Part shown: positions 25,270-33,569 of the stretch, in pieces | How the letters are laid out: every line of letters starts with the position of its first letter | Position numbering within the stretch: position 1 is the first letter of the stretch | Source of the DNA: an uncultured Faecalicatena sp. | GTDB taxonomy: Bacteria > Bacillota > Clostridia > Lachnospirales > Lachnospiraceae | Length of the DNA: 64,000 nt | Direction: 5' to 3' | Assembly: GCA_948468385.1 (NCBI GenBank) | Contig: CAOKHZ010000019.1 | Location: 1 to 64,000, forward strand | The notes under the pieces: generated by a model | Told to the model about the DNA's origin: nothing | The model's input: only the letters and a program-made list of their open reading frames with translations | Database searches by the model: none | Made by a program: the position numbers and the translations under genes

Positions 25270-26645
25270 AATTCTTTATAAAATTTTACGCACGGCTCAA
25301 TGGCGGCGATGTCGATGTTTTCATTCTCGGAATGTACGGAGGCCAGCTGCGCGGCGGAGAGGCGAATCGGGGCGAAGCGGAAAATGCACCGGCAGATGTC
25401 CGTAAACGTCCTCGCGTCCGTCCCGGCCGGCAGGATGAAGGGTATCGCCGGGTAATCGGGAAACGTCTTGGCAATACATTTTTTCATATACTCGAATTCT
25501 TTCCCGGAAAAATCGGCCGGTTCGTGGTATTCCGATTTTTCATCGATGGTGATTTCGACGTCGTATTTCTTCGCCAGTCGTCTCAGGGCTTCCAAATCGG
25601 TCATCATGTCCGTACCGTCCACGCTCTTGAAATTGGCATCGCAGGTGCAGGACTTGCCGTCGGGGAGCGTCCTTAGTTCGGTAAACGTGCAAGTCGTGCC
25701 AATCATGCCGCCCGCCTGCGGGTTTAATTTGGGCATGACTTGTTCCAACGGTTTTCCAAACAAGTCCAAGTTGGAAAACAAGGCATTCATCGGAAATTTG
25801 CAATGTGGCGCGATGGCGGTAAACATTGCCTTTACCTGCGGGTTCAGCCTGCGGATGAAGGGCGGCGTTTCCATTGCGCTTGTGATAAATCGTGCCATCC
25901 GTTCCGTGGCCGTCGCGTTCGTGGCGGCGGTCAAAGACGGGTGCACGTTGGCGGCGTTGGCCGTGCAGTGCAAGAGATACCTCCCCTTTTCATGCACGGC
26001 GACCATGGCACATTTCTCACATTTCATGCCTCCAATCGGCGGGTCGATGATGGCTCCGCCTTCGTCTAAAATCATTTCAAAGGTAATGCCCTGCTCGAGA
26101 AAATATTTGTTGACTGTCGGGATGCCGTCTCCGGCGTATTCCTCATTGTGGGAGGAGGCGATGTAAATGTTGCATGGCATGTCAAAGCCTTCCTCCAATA
26201 ATTCCTCGAGGGCTGAAAATTCGGCGAAGAGCGGGGTCTTGGTATCGACCGTGCCGCGCCCCCACAGCTTGCCGTCGGCGATGGTCGCTGAGAACGGGGG
26301 ATATTTCCACTCGCCGGTTCCCTCTACCACGTCATGGTGCGACATCAGCATGACGTTTCGGCTCGTGTCCTTCCCTTCTATTTTGTAGACCCAGCAGTCG
26401 TCGCTGAATATTTTGAGTTCGCTTTTTTCGTGGACGAGGGGAAAGAGTTCCCTCATCACGTTTCGCAATGCGGTAAATTCCGCATCGTCATGAGGCTGGT
26501 TCTTTTTGGACACGGTTTTGCATTGAATCATTTTTGCCAAACGCGTGGCGTAGAATTCTTGTTCCTTTTTTGTGTGGGACGCGGGATGCTTCGCGTCTCT
26601 TTCGCCTTGCATTTTGGCGGGTAGTGGTGCAATGGATAAACACAT
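25254..26645 (-). CDS. M20 family metallopeptidase
   Basis: 463 residues, cytoplasmic. The zinc site motifs are visible: SHHDVVEG (His-Asp), WGRGTVDTK, and the Glu-Glu pair in HNEEYAG, with PAGTDART near the end. It resembles the carboxypeptidase S/acetylornithine deacetylase-like branch. The exact substrate is unknown, but dipeptides or N-acylated amino acids are typical. It starts one base after the stop of the transporter gene, with GGAGAAGG as RBS inside that gene's end, so the two form an import-and-cleave operon. Confidence 0.88.
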   Translation of the reverse strand: MCLSIAPLPAKMQGERDAKHPASHTKKEQEFYATRLAKMIQCKTVSKKNQPHDDAEFTALRNVMRELFPLVHEKSELKIFSDDCWVYKIEGKDTSRNVMLMSHHDVVEGTGEWKYPPFSATIADGKLWGRGTVDTKTPLFAEFSALEELLEEGFDMPCNIYIASSHNEEYAGDGIPTVNKYFLEQGITFEMILDEGGAIIDPPIGGMKCEKCAMVAVHEKGRYLLHCTANAANVHPSLTAATNATATERMARFITSAMETPPFIRRLNPQVKAMFTAIAPHCKFPMNALFSNLDLFGKPLEQVMPKLNPQAGGMIGTTCTFTELRTLPDGKSCTCDANFKSVDGTDMMTDLEALRRLAKKYDVEITIDEKSEYHEPADFSGKEFEYMKKCIAKTFPDYPAIPFILPAGTDARTFTDICRCIFRFAPIRLSAAQLASVHSENENIDIAAIEPCVKFYKEFVRGL

Positions 26646-26646
26646 G

Positions 26647-28026
26647 TTATTTTCCTTCTCCTTCCTTATGGTTTCGTATGGTTTCTAAGACTTCTTTTTC
26701 ATCGTACATGAAATAAACAATCACGGAGGCGATTGTGAACACCCCGCCGACGGCGGCGGTTAAAAGCAACCCGGTTTTCCCGATGCTTTTTCCACTGACC
26801 GCGCCGATGACGACTAATGACGGGACGATCATCGTCGCGATGGAGGTTCCCATCTTGGTCACGAAACTTTTGGCGGCGGAGAACGTTCCCTCCTGGTTAA
26901 TCCCGGTTTTTACCGTGTCGAAACGGATGACGTCGGCCATCATGGAGCCGGGGATGATGTTGAGCACCGCGAACGGAAGTGACACGAACAAAGCGAAAAG
27001 AACCGCCGTTGCCATGGCGTATTGCCCGGGGAAATGCTCGACGAGGCAAATCAAGAATTCTGCCACGGTAAACACGATGCAGCCCACGATCATGGGGATT
27101 TTTTTGCCCTTTTGCTTGGTCCACTTGTTGATGAGCGGATAGAGAGCGAGGGAGCCGACGATGGAAGTGGCCATGATGATGATGGAATATTCCTCGGGAA
27201 TTCCCATCAGTTCCGTGATGTAATACATGATACAGGCCTGGAAGAAGCTCATGCCGGTTCCTTCAAGGAGCTGTCCCAACGTGACGATTCGAAAATGCCG
27301 GTTGGAAAAGGCGTGCTTTAGGGATTGCAAAAGCGGCGTGGTGGGACGTATGGAAGTCACGTAGTCGGATTCACGGATGACCACGGTCGGCAAAAGCAAA
27401 AGAATCGCCCCGATGACCGTGAAAACCAGGAACGTCATTCTCCATGCCATGACGGGCGTAAGCCCGAAACCTTTCATGAGGGCGACAATGGCCGTCGTGG
27501 CGTATCCAAGCATGCTGCCCACGACGAAGAATAAGGAATGGAATGTGTAACTGTCCACCAGCATTCCCTCGTCTTTGACCATTTCCGGGAGCAGCGCCCC
27601 ATGGGGAATCATGTACAAGGTGTAGAAAACATAGTATCCCCAGATAAAGACGGCCAGCCAGACGTTGTTAAAGGCCGGGTTGGTGGACGGCGACCAGAAA
27701 ATGAGGAGCGCGCTGACGGCGAATGGCACGGCGAACACCCGCATGAAGGGGATTCTCCGACCGTTCTTGAGCGTGCTTTTGTCACTCAGACTGGCCACGA
27801 GCGGGTCGGAAATGGCGTCAATGACGTGGCCGACGGCCTTGATGAGCCCGATGACGGTGAGGATTCCCGCAAACACGTAGCCTTGCGTAATCAGGGTGGG
27901 AAGTCCGGATTTTTCCGTCGGCTGGTAAAAATAAATCAGGTAGTTGTTCAGCATGGTGGTGAACAGCCCGACCGCGAACATGGGCAGGCAGTAGATGATG
28001 ATGGTACTTTGCGTCACTTTTTTCAT
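26647..28026 (-). CDS. MFS/GPH-family transporter upstream of the M20 peptidase
   Basis: 459 residues from ATG 28026 (AAGGAGAAATGCC upstream; a start at 28059 would add an unlike 11 residues). It has about 12 TM segments. VGHVIDAISDPLVASLSDKS and KNGRRIPFMRVFAVP are the GPH loops. The cargo is unclear. Coupling to a peptidase is unusual for a GPH protein and suggests a glycosylated or amide-linked substrate. Confidence 0.85.
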   Translation of the reverse strand: MKKVTQSTIIIYCLPMFAVGLFTTMLNNYLIYFYQPTEKSGLPTLITQGYVFAGILTVIGLIKAVGHVIDAISDPLVASLSDKSTLKNGRRIPFMRVFAVPFAVSALLIFWSPSTNPAFNNVWLAVFIWGYYVFYTLYMIPHGALLPEMVKDEGMLVDSYTFHSLFFVVGSMLGYATTAIVALMKGFGLTPVMAWRMTFLVFTVIGAILLLLPTVVIRESDYVTSIRPTTPLLQSLKHAFSNRHFRIVTLGQLLEGTGMSFFQACIMYYITELMGIPEEYSIIIMATSIVGSLALYPLINKWTKQKGKKIPMIVGCIVFTVAEFLICLVEHFPGQYAMATAVLFALFVSLPFAVLNIIPGSMMADVIRFDTVKTGINQEGTFSAAKSFVTKMGTSIATMIVPSLVVIGAVSGKSIGKTGLLLTAAVGGVFTIASVIVYFMYDEKEVLETIRNHKEGEGK

Positions 28027-28273
28027 GGCATTTCTCCTTGGTTGTCGAATTGTTACCATGCGCGGCCGAAGGCTGTCAATAACAATGTCGAATTTATTTT
28101 AGCATACCATAATCGGAGGACAAAGTCTATGGATTTCAGGGATTTCGAAAAAAGATACGGGGATAGGCTTGTTTTTTCAAATTGCTTCGGCTAAAATGTT
28201 AGGAAAGTATAAATATCATGACGGTATGGATGATTTGAGAGAAAAATCGAAAATAAGGAATGGAGTTGGGAAA

Positions 28274-28456
28274 ATGAAGTATCATTTTCATTATCTGCAT
28301 GAGTTGTTTCGATATAAAAGAATACGGTATTCTAAAAAGAAGCCGGATTACGTTATGTCGAAAGCATATTTTGATGGGATTGTCAGGCGAATGACGGAGA
28401 AAAATCAAATCAAGTCGTTTCAAGAGTTTTATGAATATTTCAAAGTGGAGGCGTAA
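28274..28456 (+). CDS. small basic protein, 60 residues, unknown
   Basis: ATG 28274 preceded by GGAG. It begins MKYHFHYLHELFRYKRIRYS. Aromatic and lysine-rich, no TM. It is two bases from the next start, so probably co-translated with the membrane protein. Both are AT-rich compared with neighbours. An upstream in-frame start at 28169 has no RBS. Not recognised. Confidence 0.5.
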   Translation: MKYHFHYLHELFRYKRIRYSKKKPDYVMSKAYFDGIVRRMTEKNQIKSFQEFYEYFKVEA

Positions 28457-28458
28457 AA

Positions 28459-28893
28459 ATGGAGAATTTTGGATTTTCTATGTTATGGTATTGGGCGGCA
28501 TATTTTGTGGTCACAAGCATAGGCGTATTACACACAATTTTTAATATTGTAGTATTGCACATGAAATCAATGAAAGATGGTCCGGGTATGGGCGAGGGAT
28601 ATGAGAAAACGAAACCTTGGCATCCTTTATACAATTTGATTATATTTCCTATATTTGTATCTCTTTATTTTCATGGATTAGGAACGGTAACGTTGTCAAA
28701 CGTTATAGCGACATCCATTATTTGGGGAACGATAACGGTAGTGTTTGACATAATTGGGTGGGTCTTAATAAAGCATCCCTGGTCTTTAACGTTTAAAGAG
28801 TTCTATATTGATTATCAACCCTGGATAACATTAATATACATAACAATATATGCAAGTCCATTTATAACTTATGGACTGATGAACGTATTGTAA
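28459..28893 (+). CDS. small integral membrane protein, unknown function
   Basis: 144 residues with GGAGG upstream and four predicted TM helices (about 7-29, 60-75, 80-105, 118-140). A polar loop MKSMKDGPGMGEGYEKTKPW lies after the first TM. AT-rich. Operon with the 60-residue gene upstream. No family recognised. Confidence 0.65.
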   Translation: MENFGFSMLWYWAAYFVVTSIGVLHTIFNIVVLHMKSMKDGPGMGEGYEKTKPWHPLYNLIIFPIFVSLYFHGLGTVTLSNVIATSIIWGTITVVFDIIGWVLIKHPWSLTFKEFYIDYQPWITLIYITIYASPFITYGLMNVL

Positions 28894-28924
28894 TTAAAAA
28901 TGTCAGTTTTACCGGGTGATTATT

Positions 28925-29050
28925 TAACCTCATCAGGGAAGTCCCTCGCTGACTTCCTTGTTTCAGTGGGAGTATAAGCTTCCACTGAAATGCCGCGAAG
29001 CGGCAATGAGGTTATGAGCAAGTAGCAAAGCGGATTGCGAATATCCGCTT
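28925..29050 (+). ncRNA. multi-hairpin intergenic element with four-way-junction potential
   Basis: TAACCTCAT (28925-28933) pairs with ATGAGGTTA (29006-29014) and encloses three perfect hairpins: GGAAGTC/GACTTCC (28937-28957), TTTCAGTGG/CCACTGAAA (28961-28990) and TGCCGC-GAA-GCGGCA (28991-29005). A separate hairpin AAGCGGAT/ATCCGCTT follows at 29028-29050, just before the next gene. Confidence 0.5.
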
Positions 29051-29075
29051 GACAATGAAAAAGGAGGCGTTTTGT

Positions 29076-29618
29076 ATGCAGTACAAATGCAGGGTCGAGG
29101 TTATCGATAAAAAGGTGTTTCCAGAGTATCAGTCGGCTTACTTGGCTGACCCCGAGAGCGGCACGTGCCCGTTTTACCAGGTGGGGGACGTGACGGTGTT
29201 TGAACGTTATGGCGGCGAGGACACGTTCTGGACGGCGGCGAAGGGGGCACATTGCGCCGAGGCGTGGGATTGCATCAGCCGTTATATTTATACGGCGTTG
29301 CAGGGCGGTTCCATCATGCGCGGCTGGACAAATGACGAGCATATGATGATTGCTTGTTGTAATGACGGCACGCGCCCCGTGATTTTTAAAATTGAGCGGC
29401 AGGATTACAAGGTCGTGAAGATTGAGGGGATGGGCTGTGAAAAATGTGCGGGGAAGGTCGAGGATGCCTTGTCGGCGGTGAAAAATGTCGACCGTGTGGC
29501 GGTTCGCTTGGACAAGAAGTGGGCCGAGGTATTTTGTGACAGAGCAAACGCGCCGGATGACGGGGCGTTAATCAAGGCGGTAGAAGCGGCGGGATACGAG
29601 GCCGTGGGGATTGATTAA
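29076..29618 (+). CDS. TIGR04076 family protein fused to a heavy-metal-associated (HMA) domain
   Basis: 180 residues from ATG 29076 (AAAAAGGAGG upstream). Residues 1-110 match the TIGR04076 type (YKCRVEVIDKKVF, GTCPFYQVGD, AEAWDCISRYIYTAL), small proteins of unknown function with conserved cysteines. Residues about 115-180 are a ferredoxin-like HMA domain with KIEGMGCEKCAGKVEDAL, i.e. the CxxC metal site, and ending AVEAAGYEAVG. The fusion suggests handling of Cu or another soft metal by the N-terminal domain. It stands alone, with repeat elements on both sides. Confidence 0.8.
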   Translation: MQYKCRVEVIDKKVFPEYQSAYLADPESGTCPFYQVGDVTVFERYGGEDTFWTAAKGAHCAEAWDCISRYIYTALQGGSIMRGWTNDEHMMIACCNDGTRPVIFKIERQDYKVVKIEGMGCEKCAGKVEDALSAVKNVDRVAVRLDKKWAEVFCDRANAPDDGALIKAVEAAGYEAVGID

Positions 29619-29751
29619 TATGTAAGCGGCAGACTTAACTGCAGCTTACGTATAATATGATGCGAACAGCCGCATAAGGAACTGTGCCGCTTTGCGGCTG
29701 CGACTGGTGCCAATGGTCACGACCGATAAAATCTGTCGTGAGTATAAGTTG
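29619..29751. repeat. MITE-like repeat, copy B (full length)
   Basis: It begins TATGTAAGCGGCAG directly after the stop codon of the previous gene. The core is ACAGCCGCATAAGG ... GCCGCTTTGCGGCTGCG, the third hairpin ACGACCGATAAAATCTGTCG, and the end GAGTATAAGTTG. It is closely similar to copy C at 36803 over its whole length. Confidence 0.8.
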
Positions 29752-29795
29752 TTGACACGCAGGAGAATGCACGGCGGTAAAGGAGGGAGCGCATA

Positions 29796-30689
29796 ATGTA
29801 TAACCCCCAGCTTGAAACTTTTTTGAAAGTGGCGGACGCGGGCAGTTTCAATAAGACGGCCGAGTTGTCTTATATCACGCCCACGGCGGTAATCAAGCAG
29901 ATAAATTTGTTAGAGGCAAACTTGGGAGTGAAGCTTTTTGAGCGGACGCATCGCGGGCTGGCACTTACAAAGGCGGGAGCGTCCCTCTATAAGGATGCCA
30001 AATACATGATTCAATATTGTCGGGATTCGGTCATTCGGGCGAAGAACGCCATGCAGGAGGATGAGAATGTCATTCGCATCGGAACTTCTCCGATGACCCC
30101 GGCACAGATTCTCGTGGAATTGTGGCCGAAGATTCATGAAATCTGTCCCGAAATCAAATTCCAGCTCGTCCCTTTTGAAAACACGCCGGAGAATGCGAGG
30201 GAGATTCTGAAAAACCTCGGGCAAAATATCGACGTGGTGGCGGGGATTTTTGACGACACGATGTTAAACCTGCGCCAGTGCGGCGGGTTTGAAATTTCCA
30301 GGGAGCCATTGTGCTGCGCGGTCTCGATACATCATCCCCTTGCCAGTAAAAATAAATTGTCGATTCAGGACTTGTACGGGGAAAACTTGATGCTGATGCG
30401 TCGGAACTGGAGCCGTTACGTGGATTTGTTGCGGGATGACATGTGGCAAAATCACGAGCAGATTCATCTTGTGGATTTTGATTTTTATAGCGTGGACGTG
30501 TTTAATCGCTGCGAGAACGGTAACGATGTTTTGGTGGCGGTTCAGGCGTGGGACAACGTCCACCCATTGCTAAAGGTAATTCCGGTGGAGTGGGAGCACT
30601 CCATTCCCTATGGACTGCTTCATTCCAAAACCCCGTCAGAAACGGTTGCAAGGTTTCTCGGTGCGATACAGACGGTATTACACGGGTGA
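29796..30689 (+). CDS. LysR family transcriptional regulator
   Basis: 297 residues with AAAGGAGGGAG upstream. The N-terminal HTH is FLKVADAGSFNKTAELSYIT ... NLLEANLGVKLFERTHRGLALT, the usual LysR pattern. The rest is the two-lobed inducer domain. No adjacent divergent gene indicates a target. The repeat protein at 30981 is downstream but separated by a strong hairpin. Confidence 0.88.
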   Translation: MYNPQLETFLKVADAGSFNKTAELSYITPTAVIKQINLLEANLGVKLFERTHRGLALTKAGASLYKDAKYMIQYCRDSVIRAKNAMQEDENVIRIGTSPMTPAQILVELWPKIHEICPEIKFQLVPFENTPENAREILKNLGQNIDVVAGIFDDTMLNLRQCGGFEISREPLCCAVSIHHPLASKNKLSIQDLYGENLMLMRRNWSRYVDLLRDDMWQNHEQIHLVDFDFYSVDVFNRCENGNDVLVAVQAWDNVHPLLKVIPVEWEHSIPYGLLHSKTPSETVARFLGAIQTVLHG

Positions 30690-30765
30690 ACAGTATTATG
30701 GGTGATATTGGGAGGTAAATGGAGGAAAAACGGTTTTGCCGTGGCAGGTATAGTTGTTTTTAGCA

Positions 30766-30807
30766 GTGCCAATGTTTGGAAGGATATGCTTCCATACATT
30801 GGCATTA
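30766..30807 (+). terminator. strong hairpin after the LysR gene
   Basis: AGTGCCAATGTTTGGAAG (30766-30783) pairs with CTTCCATACATTGGCATT (30790-30807) with two mismatches. No T tract follows, so it may be a processing or protein site rather than a terminator. Further short inverted segments follow to about 30860. The rest of 30690-30980 shows no gene. Confidence 0.45.
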
Positions 30808-30980
30808 TTAATGTGATGATGCCAGGGTTAAAAACCTTTTGCCCCCAACATCATTAATATTTCGGAAACATAATTTAAACATTATAAAAATAATTGACTG
30901 GTATCTTATATGGCATACCGAGGGTATTTAATGCGGGATACCCAGAGAATATAAAAAAGTAAAAAAAGGAGAGAAAAGAA

Positions 30981-31301
30981 ATGGCAAAGTCGAAATTGGT
31001 AGAAGTGAATGAAAAGATTGCAGAGGGAGTCGTGGGCGGTTACAAGAAAATCGAGGAAGGGGTCGTGGGCGGCTACAAGAAAATCGAGGAAGGAGTCGTA
31101 GGCGGCTACAAGAAAATTGAGGATAAATTCGTGGACAATTTCCTGACAAAGGAAGGAGAATCCGTGGAGGAAGCAAAGGCTCGGATGGCGGCAGAGCAAA
31201 AGGAGCGGGAAGAAAAGGCACGGGCGGCGCAAAAGGAAAGAGAAGAAAAGATGCGGTTAGAGCGAGAGGAAAGGGAAGATAAAATAGGACATACGAAATA
31301 A
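30981..31301 (+). CDS. repeat protein with VVGGYKKIE units, unknown function
   Basis: 106 residues with AAAGGAGAG upstream. After MAKSKLVEVNEKIAEG come three near-identical 11-residue units of the form VVGGYKKIEEG. A fourth, diverged element (KFVDNFLTKEGES) follows, then a long Lys/Glu/Arg-rich helix (KARMAAEQKEREEKARAAQK). No signal or TM. The repeats suggest a membrane-associating amphipathic surface and a coiled coil. It is a conserved small protein type in Lachnospiraceae by memory; no function is known to me. Confidence 0.7.
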   Translation: MAKSKLVEVNEKIAEGVVGGYKKIEEGVVGGYKKIEEGVVGGYKKIEDKFVDNFLTKEGESVEEAKARMAAEQKEREEKARAAQKEREEKMRLEREEREDKIGHTK

Positions 31302-31392
31302 GGATTTTTCTGACAAGTGTGTGGTAACATCGGAAAAATGGGCTCCCGTGGCGGACAAGTTGTGGAATGCAAAATTTGAAGAGCCGTCACGA

Positions 31393-31465
31393 GGCTATAA
31401 CCTATAGGTGCATACTGATAAACAAAACGAGACTTCTTTGGAGGTCTCGTTTTGTTTATACTATG
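31393..31465. terminator. terminator-like repeat, copy 1 of 2
   Basis: ATAAACAAAACGAGAC (31418-31433) and GTCTCGTTTTGTTTAT (31444-31459) form a perfect 16-bp stem. Flanks GGCTATAACCTA and TATACTAT are shared with the copy at 38295. Confidence 0.75.
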
Positions 31466-31506
31466 CATTACAAGACAAGCGTATACGTCAAGGAGTGTGC
31501 AACGAT

Positions 31507-33507
31507 ATGAAAAGGATGATTGTCATGGGAATTTTGACTGCTTTACTGGTTTCTTTGCTTGGCGGTTGCGGAAATGCGAACCCGCCGGAAGGGAAGGAAG
31601 AGAGAAAAACGCAAAGGTCGGGTGCGGAAGAGGGAGGGGCGGGAAATCCATTTCTGCAAGAGTTAAAAGAAATTCCGTCAAGTTATTATTCCGCGGCCGA
31701 AGAGCAGGGGACGCTCATGGAACTCTCATATGAGACGTATGAGTCGATGTCGTATGAGCAAAAATCGCAGAAGATAATGAAGCGAGCCATCGTATACCTT
31801 CCTTATAATTACGATGAGGAGGAACGATATCCCGTTTTTTATTTGATGCACGGGGGATGGAGCAACGAGACGACATGGCTGGGAACGCCGGATCATCCGG
31901 AAAGATTTAAGAACGTGATAGATCACGCGATTGCCAATCAAGAGATGGAGCCGATGATCATCGTGTGTCCGACGTACAATAATTTAAGCGGTTCTGACAG
32001 CGGGGATTATGGCCTTGCAATAAAGCTCACGGAGAATTATCACAACGAGCTGGTCAATGATTTGATGCCGGCGGTGGAGGGGACGTATAGTACCTATGCG
32101 GAAGGAACCACCGCCGAGGATTTTAGAAACAGCAGGGACTATCGTGGATTTGGCGGCTTTTCCATGGGCTCGGTCGCGACGTGGCGGACATTCGAATATT
32201 GTCTGGATTATTTCCGTTATTTTATGCCCTTGAGCGGGAGCCTGACCACGAACGGGGGCTACATGGACGAGATTGTAAAAAATTCCGGTCGGACATGGGA
32301 TGAATTTTTCATTCTGGCGATGACCGGCACGGATGATTTCGCGGCCTCGGCCTTTGAGCGGCAGATTGAGTCCATGCGGGAGTATACGGAGAGCTTTCGC
32401 TATTCGGATTCTGAGTCGGAAGGAAACCTCACGTACCGAATCAAGGAAGGGTATTCCCATGACGGAAGGGCTTCGACCGAATATGCCTACAATGGCTTTC
32501 GCTGGATCTGGCACGAAAATACCGATGCGGTAGGCGCGGAGGATGACGGCGTAAATGCCGCCACGGTACGGTCGGGACATGACGGCGGAGATGTCGACAC
32601 AATGCAGTCGGGGAACGTGGATGAGACGTTTTATACGAGGGATACGAAAATCGAGGACGTGATTTCGGATTCCGCCTTTGCGGATTATGGGAGATTGATA
32701 TTTCCAGTAGATGCGGGATACTACGGCGGAGAGACGCTTGGAGAGCTTCGGCTTACGTGGTACAGCCAGATTGACCCGGATAAGACGGTGGAAATTGCCA
32801 ATTATATGAAAGGGCATGCCGAGGCGGGAGACGTCATTTTTTATGACATTTATACGGAGGAGGAAAAGGCGGTCGACCCGGAAAAGGAGGATACCGGATT
32901 ATTTTTCTTCAAGGGAAATCCGGGGGAAAAGTTTGCCATATGCAATGCAGGCGGAGGGTTTGCCTATGTGGGTGCCATGCATGACAGCTTTCCCCACGCG
33001 CTGGAATTGTCCAAGAAGGGCTATAATGCGTTTGCCTTGATTTATAGGCCGGGCGCGCAGACGGCATGTGAGGATTTGGCAAGGGCGATCCGTTTTGTTT
33101 TTGAACACGCGGAGGAACTGGAAGTGGACACGGACTGCTATTCTTTGTGGGGCGGCAGTGCGGGAGGACGGATGGCGGCCTATCTTGGTTCGTATGGGAC
33201 GGCGGCGTTTGGCGAGAAAGATTTACCACGGCCGGGCGCGGTGATCATGCAGTATACCGGCCATGGCGAGTATGGGGAAAATGACCCGCCGACGTATGCC
33301 TGCGTGGGGGAAAATGACGGAATCGCCAGTTGGCGTACCATGGAGAGAAGGCTCGCGCGCATGAGCGACCTTGGCATTGACACGAAGTTTCACAAATATC
33401 CGGGGCTCGGCCATGGTTTCGGATTGGGAACGAATACGGCCGCGGATGGATGGATTGAGGACGCGGTGGCATTCTGGGAGAGACAAATGAAGGCTAAAAG
33501 AGAGTAG
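31507..33507 (+). CDS. lipoprotein with two alpha/beta-hydrolase domains (feruloyl esterase CE1-like plus acetyl esterase-like)
   Basis: 666 residues from ATG 31507. The signal peptide has lipobox LLGGC. Domain 1 (about 60-340) is an esterase D/feruloyl esterase-like fold: VFYLMHGGWSNETTW, nucleophile Ser in GFGGFSMGSVATW, and His in GYSHDGRAS. Domain 2 (about 415-666) has an oxyanion loop NAGGGFAYVG, a nucleophile Ser in GGSAGGRMA and a His in YPGLGHGFGLG. It probably removes feruloyl and acetyl groups from xylan at the cell surface, serving the GH10/GH43 genes 14 kb away. An upstream start at 31408 runs through the terminator repeat and is rejected. Confidence 0.85.
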   Translation: MKRMIVMGILTALLVSLLGGCGNANPPEGKEERKTQRSGAEEGGAGNPFLQELKEIPSSYYSAAEEQGTLMELSYETYESMSYEQKSQKIMKRAIVYLPYNYDEEERYPVFYLMHGGWSNETTWLGTPDHPERFKNVIDHAIANQEMEPMIIVCPTYNNLSGSDSGDYGLAIKLTENYHNELVNDLMPAVEGTYSTYAEGTTAEDFRNSRDYRGFGGFSMGSVATWRTFEYCLDYFRYFMPLSGSLTTNGGYMDEIVKNSGRTWDEFFILAMTGTDDFAASAFERQIESMREYTESFRYSDSESEGNLTYRIKEGYSHDGRASTEYAYNGFRWIWHENTDAVGAEDDGVNAATVRSGHDGGDVDTMQSGNVDETFYTRDTKIEDVISDSAFADYGRLIFPVDAGYYGGETLGELRLTWYSQIDPDKTVEIANYMKGHAEAGDVIFYDIYTEEEKAVDPEKEDTGLFFFKGNPGEKFAICNAGGGFAYVGAMHDSFPHALELSKKGYNAFALIYRPGAQTACEDLARAIRFVFEHAEELEVDTDCYSLWGGSAGGRMAAYLGSYGTAAFGEKDLPRPGAVIMQYTGHGEYGENDPPTYACVGENDGIASWRTMERRLARMSDLGIDTKFHKYPGLGHGFGLGTNTAADGWIEDAVAFWERQMKAKRE

Positions 33508-33569
33508 AGAGAAAGTCGCAATCCGCGGCCGGTTGGGTCGCGGATAGAGACGAAAAGGAGAGAAGGGCG

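Noticed and set aside
25468-26166. 232-codon plus-strand frame
   Set aside because: Antisense shadow of the M20 peptidase, whose catalytic motifs are clear on the minus strand.
27538-28194. 218-codon open frame on the plus strand
   Set aside because: It lies wholly opposite the GPH transporter, has the composition of a GC-rich shadow, and has no RBS.
28128-28194. Short frame beginning MDFRDFEKRYG
   Set aside because: Only 21 codons and a stop follow. It could be the start of a lost gene but gives too little to call.
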